Assembly: GCA_036768485.1 (NCBI GenBank)
Contig: JAVLUZ010000700.1
Span: forward strand, 240,451-304,450
Direction: 5' to 3'
DNA: 64,000 nt
Source of the DNA: Mermis nigrescens
Lineage: Eukaryota; Nematoda; Enoplea; Mermithida; Mermithidae
In this document: positions 58,195 through 64,000 of the stretch, one piece after another
Numbering within the stretch: the first letter of the stretch is position 1
Layout of the letters: each line of letters opens with the position of its first letter
Made by a program: the position numbers and the translations under genes
Notes under the pieces: generated by a model
What the model saw: the letters and a program-made list of their open reading frames with translations, nothing else
Databases searched by the model: none
What the model was told of the DNA's origin: nothing

Positions 58195-58425
58195 AATATG
58201 GGCAGCATATTATCGGGAGGCATTTTAGAAGAAAAAGTGCCGAAAAATTAACGATAGGGACAGAAAACACCAGTTTTCGACGTTTTTTATGAAGTTGTAG
58301 CAAAAATAATCACAAAAAATGTAAAATAATCACAAAAAAAGTGAAAAATTAATTCTTGGATCTTCTTGGTTTCGGGACGTCTTTTTGATTCTGGGGTGTA
58401 GCCATACCACCATGCCCATGTGTGA
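58195..58425 (-). mobile_element. Diverged family C copy
   Basis: ATGGGCAGCATATTATCGGG to CCATGCCCATGTGTG with a degraded TTTTCGACGTTTT core. No TSD. Confidence 0.5.
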
Positions 58426-59004
58426 GCAAGACTTTGCGATGCGATGCGACCCTAACGAAAATGGCGCAGACTCATAAAACACTGTAAATTTTTGATTTAA
58501 TTTTTGTATGTTAGGTATGTGCTACTGACTTTGTGGCAGAGCATTTTGCCTCAATTCGTTTGGTTACGATATACGCAAATGGCATGCCCGTTCATATAAA
58601 ATCTTTAATCTTGTGTCGACTGGCAAAAAAGTAAAGAGAAAAGTTTACTAATGAGTTGAAGACAATATGCAAAACGCAAAATATACTGGACATACTGATA
58701 CTAGTAAAGAAAAATGCTCCAACAAAAAAGGACGAATATACTCGGAATTTCGGATTATTAAGGACATAAAAGTGAGGGACTACGGAAAAATCACCTATGC
58801 TTGTGAAAGTTGTAAGAATCTGCTAAAAATTTGACTTCTGCTAAAAAACACAAAAGATCGAAGTACATATATTTTGCAGCCTCTGAAAAAAACGTGCTTC
58901 ACAAAACATTGTTCACTCACTTAGAAAGAGACATATGAAAAAGCTTTGATGTGTGTCAATAACCGATTTAGTTTCTTATCAATATCAAATTTCTCCTTCA
59001 ATAT

Positions 59005-60930
59005 CATAGGTAGCGCAGCGCGTTAGCGCGTACCTATTATACAATTGGGTACCTCTAACACCTGTGCACCCTCTACAGCTATAAGGGGACATTTATGTAT
59101 TGTGCGGTTTCTTAAAAGACAGATAATAAAAAAATTCGCTGTCCGTGTTTTTTTGTTTAAAAAAATGAATATCCGATGAGTAAAGAGCGTGTAAAGTTTA
59201 ACTGTAAACTTATAAACATATTCTTCTTTGAATTTTGGCTGATTACCAAACTTTCCTAACTCAGTTTTGCAATCTGTTTAATCTGGCTATTTTAAAATTA
59301 AAAAAATAGAGGGAGCTCAAAACAGTTTTTCTATTTTTTTTATTGAAAACTGACTTATTTCCGGAGTGACCGTGTATAGAAAGTAAAGAATCTGAGGGTG
59401 AAAAGACACATTTCGGTCTGTATTTTGTCTACCAACAACTCCGGTTATGAGACCCCACATTTCGTTTCAGCAAACATGTACTACGACTCAAAGCTACTTT
59501 CGGCTTACCAGCGAACTATTGTACCCTCAATACGGAGTTAGATCTAGGGATTTAAACTTTACACTCTAGTGGATGGTGTAAAAGACCGATTTTGTCTAAA
59601 ATTTCCCAGCCAACTTATCCGCTAATAAGTCGAGATAAATTGAATAGAATAGAAATAAAGTAAATACTTTCTAAAGACGACACGTCGCAGCAAACCAAGT
59701 TTAAAATGAATTATTTATGGGGTGTAAAGTTCGAAATCACGTGTATAAAATAGGCAAAAAAACACATTTTTACCCTATTTTGATTGGTAATTATCTCAAA
59801 TATTTTGCAAAACAGAAGTTATCCACACACAAACGTTCTGGCTACAAACTAGCCTAAACCGAATTTCCTTACACTCAATAGGGAGTCAGGTTCAGATTTC
59901 TAAAGTTTACAATGTGGTGGATGGTGGAAAATACGTTTTTGTCCGTTTTTTGTGCGCCACTTTCTCCGTATAGGAGTTGGGATATGTCGAATAGTAAAAA
60001 AGTACTTTCTAAGGGGTACACGTCACAGCAAATTGCTTTATTTACATTATTATTTAGGTTATTCGAGAGGTGTAAAGTCAAAAATTGGGTGAGTTAAACG
60101 TGTTTCTGTCTTGTTTTTCTGCCAACTTACCAGTTATGAGCCTGGACATGACCACAAGTCTAAAAATGTACCAGGAATCAAATTAATACGTCAATTGGGT
60201 GCGTTTGTTTACACTCAAAAGTAGTATAAAACAGTTTACATCTAATATTTATTTGTCTTCAGGCCATTGGGGAGACCTAATTTTTTTCATAAATGTCGAT
60301 CGTAATATCAGATTAATATCAGAATTACGAATCCAACTAAAATCTTCTTTACACTCTGTGGTTGAGTAAACTTTACACTGCAATCAATGCTAGTTCTACA
60401 GCCTTGCGGAAGCTTAATGTTTTTTCAAAATGTTTTACGTAACGTCAGAATTACGAATCTGACTGGTAGTTTTCTCTAAACCTAGTTGTTGTGTACAGTT
60501 TGCACAATTCATTTATTGTTAATGTGTGATTTATACTACATATTTATTTTACTTACAGAGAGTTGCAAAATGTGAATTTTTTTCAATATATGTTCCATAA
60601 GGTCAGGATTACGAATCTGACTGCATCTTTTCTTTACAACCAGTAGTTATGTAAAGCTTACACTGAAAATTAAATTTATGTTCAGAGCGCTGCAGAAGCT
60701 TTATTTTTTTAAATGTTCCAGGTGACATCAGGATTACGAATTTGAGTGTAAGTGTTCTTCACACCCAATATTTGTGTAAAGCTTACGCTGAAAACCTTTG
60801 ATCTCAAAGTAAAGTGAGGTTGTCTTGTTTGAAAAAGATGATGCTGATGTTCAGGACAAATTTGTTTTCCGCGTTTTTGGACTACTGTCATTATTGTGGC
60901 ATGTTACCTTATGTGTGTACTGACTGATTT
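59005..60930. repeat. Repeat D body, copy 2
   Basis: Counterpart of 1850-3930. It opens with the palindromic AGCGCAGCGCGTTAGCGCG, and has the AATGTGGTGGATGGTGGAAA phrase and the terminal tandem array (about 60230-60800). Confidence 0.75.
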
Positions 60931-60954
60931 ACCCGAATCATGCTTATTAAAAGT

Positions 60955-62245
60955 AGAGTAATAGCAGAGAAAAATGCTCCGATGGAACAAAAAAGACGGA
61001 TATACTTAAGATTGTGAATTTTTAAGGATTTAAAAAGATGGGGACTAGGAAAAAGCTATATATGTAAATACCTAAAGTTGCGAAATCTGTTAAAAATCAA
61101 ACTTTCTCTAAGCAACGCAAAAAATCGAAGCATATTTCGTTGCCTCTGAAAAAATGTAACCTTCTCTAAATAATTTTAAATGCCTATCATAAGAGTGTAT
61201 AAATATAATATAACATGTAAACTTCTTGTAAATTGCTTGCAAGTTGTAACCACAGGTGGGCGTAGGTGGGCAGCACCGAAATTCTGGGGGAAGGGGGTGA
61301 AAAAATGTTCAAAGGTCAAAAAATGGTCTTAAAAGTGGTCGTATGGCGAAAAAAACACCAGTTTTCGACGTTTCTCATCGAGCACTATCCAATGGCATCA
61401 AAAACTCGCCAAAAAGCAAACAAAATTTCAAAATTTGAATTCTGGGGGGGTATTTTGATTACTTGCGGGGTATTTCGACTTCTGGAGTGTGCATACCCCC
61501 CAAATCCCCCACGCTCATGTGTGGTATGCACCCCCCAGAAGGCCGTATACCCTCAGAAACCAAAATACTCCCTAGAATTCAATTTTTGAAATTTTTTTGT
61601 ATTTATCGCAATTTTGTGATGCCAATGGATAGTGCTCAATGAGAAACGTTGAAAAATGGTGTTCATTCGTCATACCACAATTTTTGAGACCATTTTTTGA
61701 ACCTTTGAATCGTGATTGACAGAAAACTAACTGCAATAGTATTTAGAGGTGTTTTATTTTGTTATCATGAGCATTATAGCAAGTAAACCTGTCGTCAATT
61801 AGTTAGTGCACACAATCGTCGCGGGCATGCAGCGTACCTAAATGCAGTCTGCTTCACGTAAGCTTACGCGCTTCCTACTGCTTTAAACCAACAATTTCAT
61901 TGATTGTCTCGAATGCATCGATGTTTGCTATTTCATTCCATTGGCTTACGAAGTTGCTCCTAGTTTACTCCATTTACTTACCCAAAGCGAGTGCATTAGC
62001 TAGCTTGTTGCTTTTTCAATCGTTTTTTGCTTCAATAGTTTATTTCAATCCAGGCAGCAGAATATACTTCGATTTTTTGCGTTGCTTAGAGAAGGTCTGA
62101 TTTTTAACAGATTTTGCGACTTTAGGCATATACATAGGTAGCTTTTTCCTAGTCTCATCCTTTTACATCCTTAATAATCCACTATCCTGAGTATATTCGT
62201 CTTTTTTGTTCTATCGGAGCATTTTTCTTTGCTAGTGTAACTATT
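60955..62245. mobile_element. Inner long-inverted-repeat element with C insertion
   Basis: Arms 60960-61150 and 62050-62240 are inverted copies (AGAAAAATGCTCCGATGGAA / TCTATCGGAGCATTTTTCTT). Counterpart of 3955-4485, enlarged by C-family DNA and unrelated sequence. Confidence 0.7.
61251..61705 (+). mobile_element. Family C composite, rearranged
   Basis: 61251 CACAGGTGGGCG is a left end of C, directly followed by a reversed C copy (TAGGTGGGCAGCACCG to CTCATGTGTG, to about 61523) and then the rest of the outer C from GTATGCACCCCCCAG. The outer right end is missing. Confidence 0.7.
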
Positions 62246-62609
62246 AGTTAATCGTCAAAGGCTTGATGACTGAATTATGAAAAGTAAACGACGAGTGTGT
62301 TGTTAATTGTAGCCCAAATGCATGCCGTGTTAGCATGAAAATGCGCATGTCGTTTTAAAATTAGTAATCGCTTCTTTTCAAAGAATAAGCTATTCATTTC
62401 ATTTATTTTACGACAAAGGCGCAACTCTCTTCTGCAGGCCGTAGGATATAATTCAACTTCGTGCGCTTTTTAGCTGAGTCAATTTTCAGCAGATTCTTAC
62501 GACTTTAATAGGCATGTTCCCTCCTTTTGAGTCCTTATGATCCGTAATTCCAAGTATATTCGTCATTTTTTTGTTCCATCGGAACATTTTTCTTCACTAG
62601 TACCATACA

Positions 62610-62875
62610 TTATCTGGGAGGAGGTTTGGGGTTTCACCTCCCCATAATTTGCGATTTTTCGAAGGTTTACAAAAATTTTCTGAAAATTCGTAGAAAAGGA
62701 AGTATTTTTAGCTATTCGCTCAAAAGTGTCAAATTTTCGGCGCTTCGCTTCATACTACTTATGTTTTGATTATATTCCGTTCAATTTGTTAGACTTTTAC
62801 TGATTTTTTCGAAATTTTTTCATGTTTTCATGCTCTGGAAAGACAGAGTATCGTCAGAAACGCTGAAATTCTCAG
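62610..62875 (+). mobile_element. Family B partial copy
   Basis: GGGTTTCACCTCCCCATAAT, then TTTCGGCGCTTCGCTTCATA and GACAGAGTATCGTCAGAAAC are B landmarks in order. The right third is missing. Confidence 0.6.
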
Positions 62876-63399
62876 CGTAAATTGTACACAACTGCTGGGT
62901 GTAAAGAAATTTACGGCCTGCAGAAGCAAGCTGTATTTGGACAAAGAAATAAACCATACGTAGGAGTAGTTTCGATTTATAATGCGACTTGAAAACGGAG
63001 CTAGTAATCAATAATTTTTATCGGCTGCACAATGTGAACGAAAGACGCAGTTCAAATTTACATAGAATTGGCTGGCACTGGTCGTAAAGTAATCTAATTA
63101 CGCATTTAGAAAAGATCACCACTACGTAAATGTGGCCTAATGACAACGTTTGCACGTTAAACACTACATTAACACCCTTACATCATAATGACAAGTTTAC
63201 CATTAAAAGCGTGTTTTAAATAGCACGTTTGCAACACGTGTGGCATAATACATGCACTAATTCCTTCTTCGCTTCAAGAAATCATAACAACCAATGGATT
63301 TAAATAATTTTATACCCAGATCCGTAATTTTGACGTCACGGAGATTTAAAAAAAATTTAGCCGTCTGCAGTACTCTGAAAAAAAATTACTTTTCAGTTT

Positions 63400-63775
63400 G
63401 AATGCTACACAACCACCGAGTGTAAAGATTTTAGTCGGATTCGTTAATCTGACATAACGATCAAAATTTATGAAAAAATTAGATCTCCACAATGGTCGAA
63501 AGACAAAGAAATGTTAGATGTAAGCCACTTTACACCACTGCACGGTGTGAAAAAACGCCTGAAGTGATGTATGACGTTTGACCGCTGATATATTTTTAGA
63601 CTTGTGATCATGTCCACTCATTACCGGAGAAGTTGGCAGAAAAAAAACAAGACAGAAACACGTTTAACACACCCGATTTTTGACATTAAATCTCCCGAAC
63701 AAGCTCAATATGGATGTAAATAAACACAATTTGCTGTGTCGTGCACCATTTTGAAAGTAATTTATGTCTTTTTAT
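63400..63775 (-). repeat. Inverted fragment of repeat D body
   Basis: Reverse complement of about 59990-60370: CTTGTGATCATGTCCACTCA and AACACGTTTAACACACCCGA match that region. The remaining 62876-63400 and 63776-64000 show only D-like words and no gene. Confidence 0.65.
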
Positions 63776-64000
63776 TCTATTGTATCAATAGTTTGTTATG
63801 TCTTTTTATTCTATCCAATAGTTTGTTTCACATAACTATGGGCACAAATTTTAAGAATTTTTCCGAAGTAAGCTGACGGATTATGATAATTGTAGATACA
63901 GAGGTGTCCTATGTGTACAAAGACGACATAGAACACGTGTATTTGCCTTCGAGATTTACCTAGGTACGTAGGTACTTAAGTCTACGCTTAGCGCTGGCCC

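Larger units (their letters stand above)
58690..62605. mobile_element. Large D element with inverted ends (about 3.9 kb)
   Basis: Left TACTAGTAAAGAAAAATGCT and right end, inverted, TACTAGTGAAGAAAAATGTT. Each arm is about 180-200 bp and resembles the arms of 3955-4485. Inside are the D body (59005-60930) and a second inverted-arm element (60955-62245). TSD not determined. No transposase frame is visible. Confidence 0.65.

Noticed and set aside
49290..64000. Search for the missing N-terminal exon of the CDF gene
   Set aside because: No minus-strand ATG exon ending in phase 0 at a good donor and resembling a CDF N-terminus could be told apart from chance frames.

Overview
This is animal (invertebrate) nuclear DNA. 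It is AT-rich, protein genes are split by multi-kilobase GT-AG introns, and there are no operons, ribosome binding sites, tRNA or rRNA genes that I can see. The species cannot be named from the sequence; an arthropod or another small invertebrate is a reasonable guess.

Two host genes are supported, both on the minus strand. (1) An ANKRD49-type ankyrin-repeat protein gene at 5936-21029 has four exons whose splice phases join into one open reading frame of 227 residues. (2) A cation diffusion facilitator (SLC30/MTP family, Mn-CDF type with DxxxD motifs) spans at least 36255-49289. Five exons join in phase to give 367 residues; the N-terminal exon or exons were not found.

Almost everything else is transposable-element DNA, mostly short non-autonomous DNA transposons with 8-bp target-site duplications (TSDs), as in the hAT superfamily. 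I could read TSDs directly for more than twenty insertions. Families are lettered here. A: ends CAGTGTTTT, subterminal TTTGTACA repeats. B: ends CAGACGTGT / ACATGTATG. C: ends CAYACVTGGGC, about 240-290 bp, the most abundant. E: two 3-kb copies with TAGTGATCGACCGGGGC ends. F: ends CAGTGGCGGATCTAGG. G and H: ends TAGGGATGT and TAGTGATGT with hexamer-rich subterminal DNA. M: ends CAGRCCYGTATCC. N: ends CRYRSGCGTAGCCARG. Others are J, K, O, P, Q, a large fold-back palindrome (L) and a long-inverted-repeat element (D). Two LINE remnants are also present.

Layout: 1-5.7 kb holds a LINE relic, the D body and its inverted-repeat element. 5.9-21.0 kb is ANKRD49, whose introns hold a triple-nested hAT stack (G, F, A), A, M and C composites and a LINE inserted in a B copy. 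21.7-26.2 kb is an O/M/H/F/A cluster. 26.9-34.8 kb holds the two E elements. 35.2-49.3 kb is the CDF gene with J, K, L, F and B insertions in its introns. 49.3-64 kb is intergenic or the 5' part of the CDF locus, dominated by B, N, C, P and a second D element.

The most unusual points are a small GC-rich hairpin (CGGCGC-GAA-GCGCCG) shared by at least five otherwise unrelated transposon families, repeated self-insertion of family C into one site of its own copies, a family-wide architecture of hAT ends with differing subterminal hexamers, an 850-bp near-perfect palindrome, and the crowding of elements just upstream of splice acceptors.
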